The position numbers were made by a program, and so were the translations under genes. DNA of 36,667 bases, taken from Alphaproteobacteria bacterium UBA2966 (lineage in GTDB: Bacteria > Pseudomonadota > Alphaproteobacteria > UBA2966). The first letter of the stretch is position 1. Every line of letters begins with the position of its first letter. Below are positions 16,867 through 26,105 of the stretch, piece after piece. The stretch covers positions 46,405-83,071 of the forward strand of contig DEBC01000031.1 in NCBI GenBank assembly GCA_002348365.1, given 5' to 3'. Below the pieces are notes generated by a model. It was not told the origin of the DNA. It saw only the letters and a list, made by a program, of their open reading frames with translations, and did not search any database.

Positions 16867-19626
16867 ATGCCGGTTCAGGCCAATAAGTCGGAAAAAGCGG
16901 CTCCCAATATTCACATCTCGGTTCCTTCGTCCCCGGTCGTTGCGGCTGGGTTAAGCCGTACGGTCTGGCTCTTGCCGGATGGTGAGGTTATCGAGATCCC
17001 GATCGATGAGGCCGCTCGCAGAATTGTGCAGGAGGCTTCCATTGTCTGCTATCGACCCGGCATTGCCCGCAGGCTTGGAGTCCGGCATTTCGAGGCTCTG
17101 GATGTTCTCGAATTGATAGCCTTTGTCAGGCCAGCTGAATTCTGCTTGCCAACGCCCGCGGGAATTGCCGATGCACTGGCATTGACGGCACCACAGTCGC
17201 TGGAGGATTCGGCCACCACTCTGTATCGCGCAGCAGAAAAACTGCTGCTGGAACTGACAGGGCATCGGAATGATACCGAACTGGTGTCAATCGCCCTCAG
17301 CCTTGCAGCCTCGGGCTGGAACTGGGGGCCGTCCGTCCTTGCCGCCCTTGATCTCAATGAGCCACCTGTATCGCCGGAAACAGTTCGAGACGGGCTGTCA
17401 ATTTGGGAGCGATTACCCGAGTGGGAGGACCGCGCACCTCCACCGCCGCCATATCATGCCCCGGTTTCTCCCCAGGAAGCCGAATCGGAGCTGGATCGAT
17501 TACTGGGACCCGGAGCAGAAATTCGCCCACAACAACGCGCTTATACTCAATCCGTGGCACCCGCATTTGCGCCTCCGGAGTCAGTCGGAGAGCCCAACAT
17601 AGTGCTGGCAGAAGCGGGGACCGGCGTCGGCAAGACGTTGGGATACATCTCACCAGCTGGTATTTGGGCGAGCCGGAATGGTGGCACCGTCTGGCTCTCT
17701 ACGTATACCAAGAACCTTCAACGTCAGATCGATCAGGAACTCGACAAGCTCTTCCCGGATCCATCGGATAAATTGGAAAGGGCAGTCGTCCGAAAAGGTC
17801 GAGAGAACTATCTGTGCCTGCTCAACTTCGAAGAGGAAGCGAGCCGGGCGGGTTTGGGAGCCGGCGGCATCGCCCTCGGTCTGATGGCGCGCTGGGCCAT
17901 GGCGTCGCGCGACGGCGACATGGTCGGCGGAGATTTTCCAGCCTGGCTCAGTCATCTCTTCGGATCCGAACACACGATAGGACTGACCGATCGCAGGGGC
18001 GAATGCGTATACTCCGCCTGCCCGCACTATCGCCGATGCTTCATCGAGATTGTCCAGCGTAAGGCGCAGTACGCCGATCTGGTGATCGCAAATCACGCAC
18101 TGGTCATGATTCAGGCGGCCATGGCCGGCGATGAGCGGGAACTACCTTCGCGCTATGTATTTGACGAAGGACACCATCTCTTCGATGCCGCCGACAGTGC
18201 CTTCTCCGCTCATCTGGGCGGTTTGGAAACAGCAGAACTGAGGCATTGGATTCGGGGTGCGGAAGGTCGCCGTCGAAGGCGGGCACGCGGGCTCGAGCGG
18301 CGTATCGCTGATCTGATTTCCGAAGACGAGGATGGCGCAAAGGCTTTGGCGGCGGCGGTTCGTGCCGCGGCGGCACTCCCGGAATCGGGTTGGCTCGGGC
18401 GCGTCGATAAGAGTGAACCTCACGGCCCGACAGAAGCCTTCCTGGTTTGCGTCCGTGATCATGTTCGATCACGGCAGACCAAAACCGCAAGCGGTTACAG
18501 TCTGGAGTCTGACACCACCCACCCCACAGAGGAATTGTCTGAAGCCGCAGGAACGGCGCGCGCAGCTTTGCTTTCACTAGTTGGCCCTCTGGTGACGCTT
18601 ACCCGTCACCTTGCGGAGCGGCTTGATGCCCAATCAAGCGAGCTGGACACCGCGACCCGAGTGCGCATTGAAGCGGCTGGCCGTAGTTTGAGACGTCGTA
18701 CTGACACGCTGCGGATGTGGTGTGCCATGCTCGAAGATATCGGAGGGGAGCCGCCCGAAACCTTCATCGACTGGTTCGATGTCAACCGATCAAACGGTAG
18801 AGTTATCGATATCGGCATGAGACGGCACTGGCTTGATCCAACGATTCCCTTTGCCGAATCGGTTCTGAGCCGCGCGCACGGCGCGGTGATTACATCGGCA
18901 AGCCTGCGGGACCAAAACGACCACGAGGATGAAGATTGGATTGCCGCGGAGATCCGTACAGGCGCCAATCACCTCGCGCTGCCGGCGCGGCGCAGTGCCG
19001 TTTCTTCCCCATTCGATTACGGCCAACAGACGCGCGTGCTAATCGTGTCCGATGTGCGCCGGGAAGATCCAGACCAGGTTTCGGCAGCTTACCGGGAGTT
19101 GTTCCTGGCCGCGGACGGAGGGGCGCTGGGGTTGTTCACTGCAATTGCGCGCATGCGCCAGGTACGCGCCAATATCGCCGAAGCACTCGAATCCGCTGGA
19201 TTGCCACTCTATGCCCAGCACGTTGATGCCATCGATACTTCGACGCTCGTCGACATTTTTCGAGCGGAAATTGATTCCTGTTTGCTGGGTACGGATGCGG
19301 TTCGTGACGGTGTGGATGTGCCGGGAGAGAGCTTACGCCTCATTGTCTTCGATCGTGTCCCATGGCCTCGGCCGGACATTGTTCACAAGGCGAGACGGTC
19401 GATTTTCGGTGGCAATCGTTACGATGACATGATCACGCGTCTTCGACTGAAGCAGGCTTATGGCCGCCTCGTAAGACGTGCCACAGATCGAGGGGTATTC
19501 GTCCTGCTCGATAGGATGACGCCCACGCGCCTACTCGATGCTTTCCCTGACGATGTGAACGTGGAACGAGTCGGTCTCGCGGAGGCAGTCGACATCACGC
19601 GAGATTTCCTCGCGCCCGCGGGCTAG
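16867..19626 (+). CDS. DinG/XPD-type ATP-dependent DNA helicase
   Basis: This is a superfamily 2 Fe-S helicase of 919 residues, the size seen in Alphaproteobacteria, probably unwinding 5'-3' in repair or at R-loops. Walker A is AEAGTGVGKTLGYISPA at about residue 250. The Fe-S domain cysteines appear in RENYLCLLNFE and further on in YSACPHYRRCF, just before the ADLVIANHAL segment. Motif II is a DEGH box (FDEGHHLFDAADSAF) and motif VI is KQAYGRLVRRATDRG. The N-terminal 230 residues before the helicase core are typical of the alphaproteobacterial DinG-like group. The start at 16867 (MPVQANKSEK) was chosen over in-frame ATGs at 16759 and 16825, which add non-family residues. Confidence 0.9.
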   Translation: MPVQANKSEKAAPNIHISVPSSPVVAAGLSRTVWLLPDGEVIEIPIDEAARRIVQEASIVCYRPGIARRLGVRHFEALDVLELIAFVRPAEFCLPTPAGIADALALTAPQSLEDSATTLYRAAEKLLLELTGHRNDTELVSIALSLAASGWNWGPSVLAALDLNEPPVSPETVRDGLSIWERLPEWEDRAPPPPPYHAPVSPQEAESELDRLLGPGAEIRPQQRAYTQSVAPAFAPPESVGEPNIVLAEAGTGVGKTLGYISPAGIWASRNGGTVWLSTYTKNLQRQIDQELDKLFPDPSDKLERAVVRKGRENYLCLLNFEEEASRAGLGAGGIALGLMARWAMASRDGDMVGGDFPAWLSHLFGSEHTIGLTDRRGECVYSACPHYRRCFIEIVQRKAQYADLVIANHALVMIQAAMAGDERELPSRYVFDEGHHLFDAADSAFSAHLGGLETAELRHWIRGAEGRRRRRARGLERRIADLISEDEDGAKALAAAVRAAAALPESGWLGRVDKSEPHGPTEAFLVCVRDHVRSRQTKTASGYSLESDTTHPTEELSEAAGTARAALLSLVGPLVTLTRHLAERLDAQSSELDTATRVRIEAAGRSLRRRTDTLRMWCAMLEDIGGEPPETFIDWFDVNRSNGRVIDIGMRRHWLDPTIPFAESVLSRAHGAVITSASLRDQNDHEDEDWIAAEIRTGANHLALPARRSAVSSPFDYGQQTRVLIVSDVRREDPDQVSAAYRELFLAADGGALGLFTAIARMRQVRANIAEALESAGLPLYAQHVDAIDTSTLVDIFRAEIDSCLLGTDAVRDGVDVPGESLRLIVFDRVPWPRPDIVHKARRSIFGGNRYDDMITRLRLKQAYGRLVRRATDRGVFVLLDRMTPTRLLDAFPDDVNVERVGLAEAVDITRDFLAPAG

Positions 19627-19700
19627 GTGCTGGACTTGTCGTCTACGCGTCAGGTCCCATATGTTGCGAACGCAATTTGCATATAAAGGGTCCACCACTG

Positions 19701-20099
19701 ATGGAACACGCCGCACTGATTTACACGATGGTAATCATGTCGGCCGCCGACAGCGACATGACAGACAAAGAACTGTTCACCATCGGTGACATTATCCGGA
19801 CTTTGCCGGTATTCGAGGATTTCGACTCCGAACTTCTTCCGCGAACGGCAGAGGACTGTGCCTCCCTTCTCAGTAAGGAGAACGGACTCGATACGGTGAT
19901 CGGGTTTATCGACCAGAACCTTCCCGACAATCTCCGTGAAACAGCCTACGTCCTCGCGTGCGAGATCGCCGCGTCAGATGGTCGCCTCGAACCGGAGGAA
20001 CTCCACCTCCTCGAAATTCTCCGTCACAGTTTGAAGATCGGAAGACTGCCCGCAGCCGCGATCGAACGATGCGTTCGGGCGCGGTATCAACGTCCGTAG
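19701..20099 (+). CDS. TerB-family (tellurite resistance-like) protein
   Basis: A 132-residue all-helical protein of the TerB/DjlA N-terminal fold. Two acidic repeats typical of this fold are visible: MSAADSDMTDKELFTIGDII near residues 12-31 and CEIAASDGRLEPEELHLLEIL near residues 87-107. TerB domains are thought to bind metals and sit at the membrane or with chaperones, but a role for stand-alone forms is not settled. The ATG at 19701 was chosen because it opens the domain; an in-frame ATG at 19677 would add only 8 residues. It lies 75 nt after the helicase and 60 nt before the dehydrogenase. Confidence 0.85.
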   Translation: MEHAALIYTMVIMSAADSDMTDKELFTIGDIIRTLPVFEDFDSELLPRTAEDCASLLSKENGLDTVIGFIDQNLPDNLRETAYVLACEIAASDGRLEPEELHLLEILRHSLKIGRLPAAAIERCVRARYQRP

Positions 20100-20159
20100 G
20101 AATCCTTTGACTGAAGGATCGGGTTCCTGACAAGAACGCTTTTGTGAGGAAACTCTGAA

Positions 20160-21050
20160 ATGGGTGCTCTTAACGGCCGGACGATCGGATTCATCGGCCT
20201 GGGGTTGATGGGTCGTCCGATGGCGGAGAACCTTCTTGCGGCGGGCGCGAACGTCGTTGGCCACAACCGAAGTCAGGCCGTTGTCGAAGAGCTTTCGGCG
20301 AATGGATTGACCGCTGCGGCATCTCCAAAAGGAGTTGCCCAGGTCGTTGACACCCTGATCCTCATGCTGCCTGACACAGACACGGTGGAGCACATTCTCC
20401 GGGGTGGGAACGGCGTCATCGAGGGATTGCGGGAAGGTGGCCTGGTCATCGACATGGGTACGACGGCGGTCATGGCGACACGCGAATTTGCCGCTGCGGT
20501 CCAAGAAGCAGGCTGCGATTACGTGGATGCCCCTGTATCCGGTGGCGCAGTTGGTGCCGAAGGGGCAACACTCTCGATTATGGCCGGCGGCAGTGAACAA
20601 GCATTTTCCTGCGCCAGGCCAATCTTCGAAGTCCTCGGTCAAAACATCAACCACGTCGGAGACGTCGGCGCTGGTCAAGTGACCAAAACGGTCAATCAAG
20701 TAATTGTCGGCCTGACCATCGGTGCTGTTTCGGAGGCCCTGGTGCTGGCTGAAACGGCGGGCGTGGATCCCGCAAAGGTCCGAGAGGCCCTAATGGGTGG
20801 GTTCGCAACCTCTCGGATCCTCGAATTGCACGGCAAGCGCATGATCGAGAACAACTTCGAACCGGGAGGACGAGCCAAGACCCAGCATAAGGATATGTTC
20901 GAGGCGATCGAATTCGCGTCGGCTCTCGGTATCGAACTGCCTGCACTCAATCTCAACCTGGAGCTGTATGACAAACTATTGGAGCGAGGCTGGGGAGAAC
21001 TGGACCATTCAGCGCTCTATAAGCTGATCAAGGACATCCAGGAATCCTGA
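20160..21050 (+). CDS. NAD(P)-dependent beta-hydroxyacid dehydrogenase (3-hydroxyisobutyrate dehydrogenase family)
   Basis: The 296-residue protein has the N-terminal dinucleotide motif IGFIGLGLMGRPMAENLL. It also has the substrate-binding signature DAPVSGGAVGAEGATLSIMAGG, the catalytic Lys region GQVTKTVNQVIVGLTIGAVSEAL (Lys in TKTVNQ) and the C-terminal RAKTQHKDM segment. These define the family that includes 3-hydroxyisobutyrate dehydrogenase and tartronate semialdehyde (2-hydroxy-3-oxopropionate) reductase; the sequence does not decide between them. GTGAGGAAAC before the ATG supplies a ribosome-binding site. The thiamine-diphosphate enzyme and TIM-barrel isomerase encoded further along suggest, as inference only, a shared hydroxyacid pathway. 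Confidence 0.9.
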   Translation: MGALNGRTIGFIGLGLMGRPMAENLLAAGANVVGHNRSQAVVEELSANGLTAAASPKGVAQVVDTLILMLPDTDTVEHILRGGNGVIEGLREGGLVIDMGTTAVMATREFAAAVQEAGCDYVDAPVSGGAVGAEGATLSIMAGGSEQAFSCARPIFEVLGQNINHVGDVGAGQVTKTVNQVIVGLTIGAVSEALVLAETAGVDPAKVREALMGGFATSRILELHGKRMIENNFEPGGRAKTQHKDMFEAIEFASALGIELPALNLNLELYDKLLERGWGELDHSALYKLIKDIQES

Positions 21051-21068
21051 TCAGCAAAGGGCATCGAA

Positions 21069-21698
21069 TCAGGTGCCGTTCACGAACTCGACGACGGCCG
21101 CAACACCGTCATCCCAGTTTTGTTGCTCCGTCCTTCCAGACGCTTTCCGAGGTTTAAAGCTGTGGTCGCCATCGGCAAGCCACTGCAGGTTGATTCCCGG
21201 CGCCAATTTATACCCCGCAACATCGCTGCGAGATCCGAGGGCATCTCGCTCACCCTGAACGAAGAGTGCCGGCGTATCGAGATGCACGAGATGATCCACA
21301 CGCGTTCGATCGGGTTTACCCGGCGGATGGAACGGGTAGCCCAGACAGACCAGACCGGCGATACCGGCATCATCGGCAATCATGCTGGCCACCCTGCCCC
21401 CAAGTGACTTACCTCCAATGAACAGGCGGTCCCGCACAACCCCGGTCTGAGTAATTTCCTCGACCGCTTTTTGCCACGAGTCAATGAGCACGGGAGCGCG
21501 ATCCGGTGGCCTGCGCTTACCATCCTCTCGACGGCGGACCATGTACGGGAACTCGAACCGCGCCACGCGAATGCCGGCAGAAGCGACACCTTCTGCAAAG
21601 TGGGCCATGAAAGGACTATCCGAAGGTGCACCCGCACCGTGTGCCAGAACCAGGCATCGAGCAGCGTCGACCGGCCCATCAAAGGTGAAGTCTGTCAT
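21069..21698 (-). CDS. Alpha/beta hydrolase (KANL3/TEX30-like, dienelactone hydrolase fold)
   Basis: A 209-residue hydrolase. The oxyanion region LVLAHGAGAPSDSPFM opens the protein. The nucleophile Ser is in the GKSLGG elbow (IGGKSLGGRVASMIAD), the acid is in VQGERDALG and the His is in LADGDHSFKPRK, giving a full triad. The FEFPYMVRRREDGKRRPPDR segment is typical of the KANL3/TEX30 group, whose substrate is unknown. The start at 21698 directly abuts the truncated yeeE remnant on the other strand, so its original upstream region may have been replaced by the deletion there. It converges with the dehydrogenase, 18 nt apart. Confidence 0.88.
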   Translation of the reverse strand: MTDFTFDGPVDAARCLVLAHGAGAPSDSPFMAHFAEGVASAGIRVARFEFPYMVRRREDGKRRPPDRAPVLIDSWQKAVEEITQTGVVRDRLFIGGKSLGGRVASMIADDAGIAGLVCLGYPFHPPGKPDRTRVDHLVHLDTPALFVQGERDALGSRSDVAGYKLAPGINLQWLADGDHSFKPRKASGRTEQQNWDDGVAAVVEFVNGT

Positions 21699-21702
21699 GT
21701 AA

Positions 21703-22163
21703 TTCCTGAACTGGCTGACTCTTGTGATTTCGGGTCATCCGTGGACCATTACCTGGGCGTTCACGTTGTGGGGCGCAAAGGGCGCTCAATTGCTTGGCTG
21801 GAGCTCTGAAGGCGTGTGGTTCTGGTTGGGTAGTTTTACCGAGAACGCACTGAACTCCAGCATATGGGCTGACAAAACCTCCTGATGGATATCGGTATAA
21901 TGATCGGCGCCTTTGTCGCCGCCGGAGCTGCCGGCAGATTCTCGCCGAGGTTCGAAATCCCGATCTTGTCATTGATGGCCGCGGTATTGGGCGGACTCTT
22001 GATGGGATACGGAGCGCGAATCGCTTTCGGCTGCAACATGGGGGCATTCTTTTCGGGCGTCGCTTCGACAAGCCTGCACGGCTGGTTGTGGATTGTCAGC
22101 GCGTTGGCGGGCACCTGGATTGGGATCAAGATGAGACCCTGGTTTAACCTCAGAAACAGTTAG
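21703..22163 (+). pseudogene. YeeE/YedE-family transporter remnant, 5' truncated and frameshifted
   Basis: YeeE/YedE proteins are membrane proteins of about 350-400 residues implicated in thiosulfate or sulfur import. Here only about 150 C-terminal residues remain, in two frames. Frame one (21703-21882) reads FLNWLTLVISGHPWTITWAF, then TLWGAK, and ends ALNSSIWADKTS before a TGA at 21883. Frame two starts at the overlapping ATG (21885) and continues MDIGIMIGAFVAAGAAGRFS, then LMGYGARIAFGCNMGAFFSG and SLHGWLWI. In intact relatives these are continuous (DTTSVMDIGIM-like), so one base, probably a G before TGATGG, has been lost. The 5' two thirds are missing: a stop (21700) and then the neighbouring hydrolase start lie directly upstream. 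The downstream 92-codon frame could still be translated but would not make a full transporter. Confidence 0.85.
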
Positions 22164-22213
22164 CCGGGAAGAATCGACCTGCCATTCTTGAATCTACCAA
22201 AAAGTGAGTGACG

Positions 22214-22651
22214 ATGAAGCTGAGAACCGGAGAGCCGTGGATATCCGCACCCGCATATGGGCGGAGCCTCACAGGATTAACCGTGAATCTTCTGGTGCGC
22301 GACATCGAGGTCGCAGTGGCTTTTGAACGGCAGGTGCTGGGCGCAAACGTTGTGTATAGCGATGCCGATTTCGCGGGGCTCCGTTTCGGCGAGGCGGAAT
22401 GGATGCTGCATGCGGGCCACACGTATCAAGACCACCCACTCCATGGCAGCCTGGGCGGCGAAATCGTGAGAGGCATAGGCGCCGAACTTCGGCTTCATGG
22501 CTGCGATCCCGACGCTGCCGAAGCTGCGGCACGCGAAGACGGCTATACAATTCTTGAGGGTGCCAGTGACAAGCCGCACGGTTTGAGAGAGGCGTTTATC
22601 ATCGACCCAGACGGCTATATCTGGGTGCCCGACGTTCCGTCTGGCGAATAG
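22214..22651 (+). CDS. VOC-family (glyoxalase/bleomycin resistance-type) protein
   Basis: A 145-residue single protein with two beta-alpha-beta-beta-beta modules. The first is LTGLTVNLLVRDIEVAVAFE with VLGANVVYSDADFAGLRFGE. The second contains DPDAAEAAAREDGYTILEGA followed by the usual ending PHGLREAFIIDPDGYIWVP. VOC proteins bind a divalent metal and act as glyoxalases, dioxygenases or drug-binding proteins; His and Glu candidates are present (for example the DHPLHG segment and the region before DPDGY). The specific reaction cannot be read from the sequence. The ATG at 22214 was preferred over a GTG at 22208. It stands 50 nt after the yeeE remnant and converges with the MFS gene. Confidence 0.82.
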   Translation: MKLRTGEPWISAPAYGRSLTGLTVNLLVRDIEVAVAFERQVLGANVVYSDADFAGLRFGEAEWMLHAGHTYQDHPLHGSLGGEIVRGIGAELRLHGCDPDAAEAAAREDGYTILEGASDKPHGLREAFIIDPDGYIWVPDVPSGE

Positions 22652-22666
22652 CTGAACCCGTGACGG

Positions 22667-23860
22667 TCACAAGGATATTTGTCTACCGTCCCAGCGGCGC
22701 GCCAAAAATACAGCGCAAAGGGCGCCGACGGCTGTCATGGCAGCCATAAAATGGAACGCGGCGCCACCGAAATGAGCGTACAGGTATCCCGCTAACGGCA
22801 ATGTAATGCCAAATCCCACCCCCGTTCCCAGCGCCGAATAAATCGACTGTGCGGACGCGGACAGATTTGGGGGTGCCGCCTGCGCGATAAAGTGCACGGC
22901 CGCCAGATGAGTTGCGCCAAACGTAAACGCGTGAATTGCCTGGACGAGTAGCAGCGGCATGAGATCCGCTGTCATCCCTGTTACGCCCCAGCGCAAGGTC
23001 CCCAAAACCCCTGCCAACGTGAGCAACCATATCGGGCCCAAACGGGCGAGTAGCGCCGCCCCAAATATGAACAAGACGATTTCCGCGATTACGCCCTCGG
23101 CCCAGAGCCAGCCGATGACGGTTTCGGAATGACCAACCGCCCGCCAGTAGAGCGTCGCAAATCCGTAGTAAACCGCGTGGCTCGATTGAATGAGGCTGGC
23201 GCTGGCGAGAAACAGCAGGAAAACGGGATTGGTCAGCAGTTTGAGCGATGGGGCTTTGCCGCTTCTCTCAGTGGGCCAGCGGGCATCGGGAAGGAAGAAG
23301 GTCGAGACCCAGGTCAGCGCGACTGCCGCAACAACCAACGCCAGGACCCAACCCTCAGGGCGCCCCTCCAGAATTCGCCCGCCAACCATCGCAGCAACCA
23401 CGAAACTGATGGACCCCCAAAGGCGAATTCGCCCGTATTGCAGACTCCACTCATTGGCAACACGAACGGTCAAGTTGTCCGACAATGGAAACAGGGATGA
23501 GAGCGCGAATCCAAACAGGCCCGAAATGATCAGCAGGGGCCAAAATCCGTCCGCTGCGGAGAAGAGGATGACAAAGGCCAGCGCCAATCCCGCCAGAACA
23601 ATCATGGGACGCCGACGATCGCCGCGCTGATCGACGACATGCCCCACAAGCGGATTGGCAAACACCTTCACCCACGTTCCCACCGCAAGAAGAATGCCGA
23701 TTTCCGCGGCCGTCATCCCCCGGTTTTCCAGCCAGACCGGCCAGAACGGCAGGTACACCCCGATGATGAGGAAAAGGCACCAATAGAATGCCGACAGCCG
23801 CACGCCGGGACCTGAGGGGCGTGGAATTCTCCAGCGAACGGCCAGCCAGACGGGATACAT
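22667..23860 (-). CDS. MFS transporter, HcaT/LacY-like (MFS_1-like) family
   Basis: A 397-residue protein with about 12 hydrophobic segments. The N-terminal region reads LSAFYWCLFLIIGVYLPFWP, then WLENRGMTAAEIGILLAVGT, and the loop after helix 2 has HVVDQRGDRRRPM, the MFS loop signature. This pattern (GVYLPFFP...L...G.S..QIG) is that of the 3-phenylpropionate/nucleoside/lactose permease group. The ATG at 23860 was used; a TTG at 23872 is also in frame. It is the last gene of a minus-strand cluster after the thiamine-diphosphate enzyme (71 nt apart) and could import or export that pathway's substrate, which is inference. Confidence 0.85.
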   Translation of the reverse strand: MYPVWLAVRWRIPRPSGPGVRLSAFYWCLFLIIGVYLPFWPVWLENRGMTAAEIGILLAVGTWVKVFANPLVGHVVDQRGDRRRPMIVLAGLALAFVILFSAADGFWPLLIISGLFGFALSSLFPLSDNLTVRVANEWSLQYGRIRLWGSISFVVAAMVGGRILEGRPEGWVLALVVAAVALTWVSTFFLPDARWPTERSGKAPSLKLLTNPVFLLFLASASLIQSSHAVYYGFATLYWRAVGHSETVIGWLWAEGVIAEIVLFIFGAALLARLGPIWLLTLAGVLGTLRWGVTGMTADLMPLLLVQAIHAFTFGATHLAAVHFIAQAAPPNLSASAQSIYSALGTGVGFGITLPLAGYLYAHFGGAAFHFMAAMTAVGALCAVFLARRWDGRQISL

Positions 23861-23931
23861 TGCGGAACCCAACCTGTCAGACCAGAGGGACGCAGGGCGT
23901 AATCATGCCCCCGGCGGGAACTGGGTCGTCG

Positions 23932-25722
23932 CTACTCACCTGCAATGGATTCAGGGAGGAAGCGCTCACCATAGGCAGGCGTCTTCTCCGGGAGTGGTGG
24001 ATACTGGGATGCACCTGTGGGCACCGGCCTGATGTCACTGTCCACGTGCGCGTCAATCAGGCACGGCTTCCCGAGCTGCACAGCATGCTCGAGTGCCGCC
24101 GCAAAATCCTTGTTGTGTGTCACCGTGATGGCCTCGCAACCAGCGGCGCGCGCCATCATCGCGAAGTCCGGATTGTATCGCTCGCCATCCTTGTAAAAGA
24201 GTGTGCCAAGCTCTCGGCCCTGGAACATGCCGAGCTGGATATCGCGAATGGAAGTCCAGCCGAAGTTGTTCCAGACCACCCAGACCGCAGGAATGTTGTA
24301 CTCCACGGCTGTCGCCAGCACGTGAGGTGTCATCATGAAACTTCCGTCGCCCACCACCGCGACGCACGTGCGCTCTGGAGCCGCGAGCTTGGCACCGAGG
24401 ACGCCGCTGGTACCGAACCCCATCGCACCAAACCCGAACGCGTTCAACATCGCCTGGGGACGACGTGCTTCCCACAACTGCACGAACCAGTTGTGGTGGG
24501 CGCCAACATCCAGAACGAGAATGCCATCGTCAGGCAGGACCTTTCGAACGTCCCGAACAATTCCTTCTGGTGTTGCAGGCGACGAGCTCTGATCAAATTT
24601 TGGCGCAAGGAATGACTCCCATTCATTGCGCCAGGACTCGATTTCAGCGCGCCACGCGGCAGTTCGTGCGGGATCGGGCGCGCCGCGTCGGTTCACTTCC
24701 TCCAGCAACTGGCGCAGGAAGGTCCTGGCGTCCGCGGCAATGCCCACCTCGGGAGGATACGCGCGCCCCAATTCACCCGCATCGATATCCACGTGAACGA
24801 GTTTCGTCGGCGGTATATTCCAGGAGTAGCCGGGCAACCAGCTCGATGAAGATCTATCGTCGAAATGCACGCCGATAGCGAGCAACACGTCGCAGTGCCG
24901 GCCCGCCTGATTGGCTTGGTAAACACCGTTTCGGCCATTGTGCCCGATATACAATGGATCCCGGGCATCGATCGCACCCATTCCATTGGGCATGGATCCA
25001 ACGGGAAACTGCAACGTTTGGACGAGCTCAGTCAGTTCTTCCCCCGCCTCTGATAGCGCCACGCCATGTCCGACGTAGATCAGGGGCTTCTCCGCTGCAT
25101 ATAGAAGATCGGCGACTCGACTGATTTCATCGGGTGACGCTCCGGGCCGCCCGCCGATGGCGTGTCGGTTGGACGGTTGATAGTCGACGTCGTCTTCTTC
25201 CTGAAAAACATTGTAGGGAACGTCGACACAAACCGGCCCAGGTCGGCCGGTCGTCGCAACCGCCATCGCCTGGCGCATGGCGACCGGCAGCATGTCGACG
25301 CGTGTCGGCTGCAGGCACCGCTTCACATAGGGCTTCACGCTCGATGGGAAATCCGCCGGCTGGTTGCGATAAATCTCTTGAAATGCCCCAAGCCCGAAAT
25401 GCTGGGTCGGCACATTGGCCGTAATGGCAATGTAAGCAGACGAGTCGAGAAAGGCATTGGCTAGTGGCAGCATCATGTTTACCGAACCCGGTCCACATGA
25501 GCTTAACGTAGCCACGGCTTCATGCTTTACGCGCCAGTATGCATCAGCCATATGGCCGGCTGTCTGCTCGTGGCGGGGTGAAATCAGTTTGATTTCGCTC
25601 TGACGCTCATACATGGCATCCAGAATTCCAACGTTTCCATGACCGCAAACCCCGAATACATAGGGAACGCCTTCCCGAATCAGGAAATCGACGATGTACT
25701 CGCCGCCTTTCATGTTTGGCAT
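23932..25722 (-). CDS. Thiamine-diphosphate-dependent enzyme (acetolactate synthase-like)
   Basis: The 596-residue protein has the three-domain layout of acetohydroxyacid synthase relatives. The N-terminal PYR domain has FGVCGHGNVGILDAM and then RHEQTAGHMADAYWR, whose Glu activates the cofactor. The middle domain has KPLIYVGHGVALSEAGEE. The C-terminal PP domain has the ThDP motif GDGSFMMTPHVLATA ending in WNNFGW. Because the Glu is kept, it is not glyoxylate carboligase, where that Glu is Val. The GHGNVG motif recalls the diketone hydrolase IolD, but the rest is not clearly IolD. AGGAAAGG precedes the ATG at 25722. The ABM and isomerase genes lie just upstream on the same strand; the substrate is unknown. 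Confidence 0.88.
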   Translation of the reverse strand: MPNMKGGEYIVDFLIREGVPYVFGVCGHGNVGILDAMYERQSEIKLISPRHEQTAGHMADAYWRVKHEAVATLSSCGPGSVNMMLPLANAFLDSSAYIAITANVPTQHFGLGAFQEIYRNQPADFPSSVKPYVKRCLQPTRVDMLPVAMRQAMAVATTGRPGPVCVDVPYNVFQEEDDVDYQPSNRHAIGGRPGASPDEISRVADLLYAAEKPLIYVGHGVALSEAGEELTELVQTLQFPVGSMPNGMGAIDARDPLYIGHNGRNGVYQANQAGRHCDVLLAIGVHFDDRSSSSWLPGYSWNIPPTKLVHVDIDAGELGRAYPPEVGIAADARTFLRQLLEEVNRRGAPDPARTAAWRAEIESWRNEWESFLAPKFDQSSSPATPEGIVRDVRKVLPDDGILVLDVGAHHNWFVQLWEARRPQAMLNAFGFGAMGFGTSGVLGAKLAAPERTCVAVVGDGSFMMTPHVLATAVEYNIPAVWVVWNNFGWTSIRDIQLGMFQGRELGTLFYKDGERYNPDFAMMARAAGCEAITVTHNKDFAAALEHAVQLGKPCLIDAHVDSDIRPVPTGASQYPPLPEKTPAYGERFLPESIAGE

Positions 25723-25781
25723 GTCAGCCCGCCTTTCCTAGTCGTCCCATACTGAAGATTCCACGTCATCGCCACTTGGAA

Positions 25782-26078
25782 TCAAGTCTCAGAGAACTCT
25801 TCCCAGAACCACCACTCTCGTTCTGTCACCCATTCATCAATCTCCCCCCTCAACTGTTTGAAGTGCGGAGTATTTCGGTGAACGGTGTCCGCATCTTTGT
25901 CCGCATAAACCTCGAACATCATGAACCGGGTTGGGTCTTCGCGATCCTGGAAAGCACGAAAATCCAGACACCCGTCTTCGACATGGAGACACATTTCCGC
26001 GTGTTTTCGAATTCGAGCCTTGAAACGCTCAATGCATTCCGGCTTCAAAACGAGATGTGCAGTATGTACGTAGGACAT
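25782..26078 (-). CDS. Antibiotic biosynthesis monooxygenase (ABM) domain protein
   Basis: A 98-residue single ABM/ferredoxin-like domain, as in YgiN or LsrG: HTAHLVLKPECIERFKARIR at the start, CLDFRAFQDREDPTRFMMFE with the typical E-x-Y-x-D following, and HRNTPHFKQLRGEIDEW near the end. Such proteins are quinol monooxygenases or isomerases of small reactive carbonyl compounds and work as dimers. It lies between the TIM-barrel isomerase (27 nt upstream) and the thiamine-diphosphate enzyme (59 nt downstream) on one strand, which suggests it acts in the same pathway. Confidence 0.88.
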   Translation of the reverse strand: MSYVHTAHLVLKPECIERFKARIRKHAEMCLHVEDGCLDFRAFQDREDPTRFMMFEVYADKDADTVHRNTPHFKQLRGEIDEWVTEREWWFWEEFSET

Positions 26079-26105
26079 GTTTCTTTCTCGGTTCGCTGCC
26101 AGCTC

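Noticed and set aside
23932..25722. Glyoxylate carboligase (Gcl), with the isomerase as Hyi and the dehydrogenase as GlxR
   Set aside because: Gcl has Val in place of the catalytic Glu; here RHEQTAGHMADAY keeps Glu.
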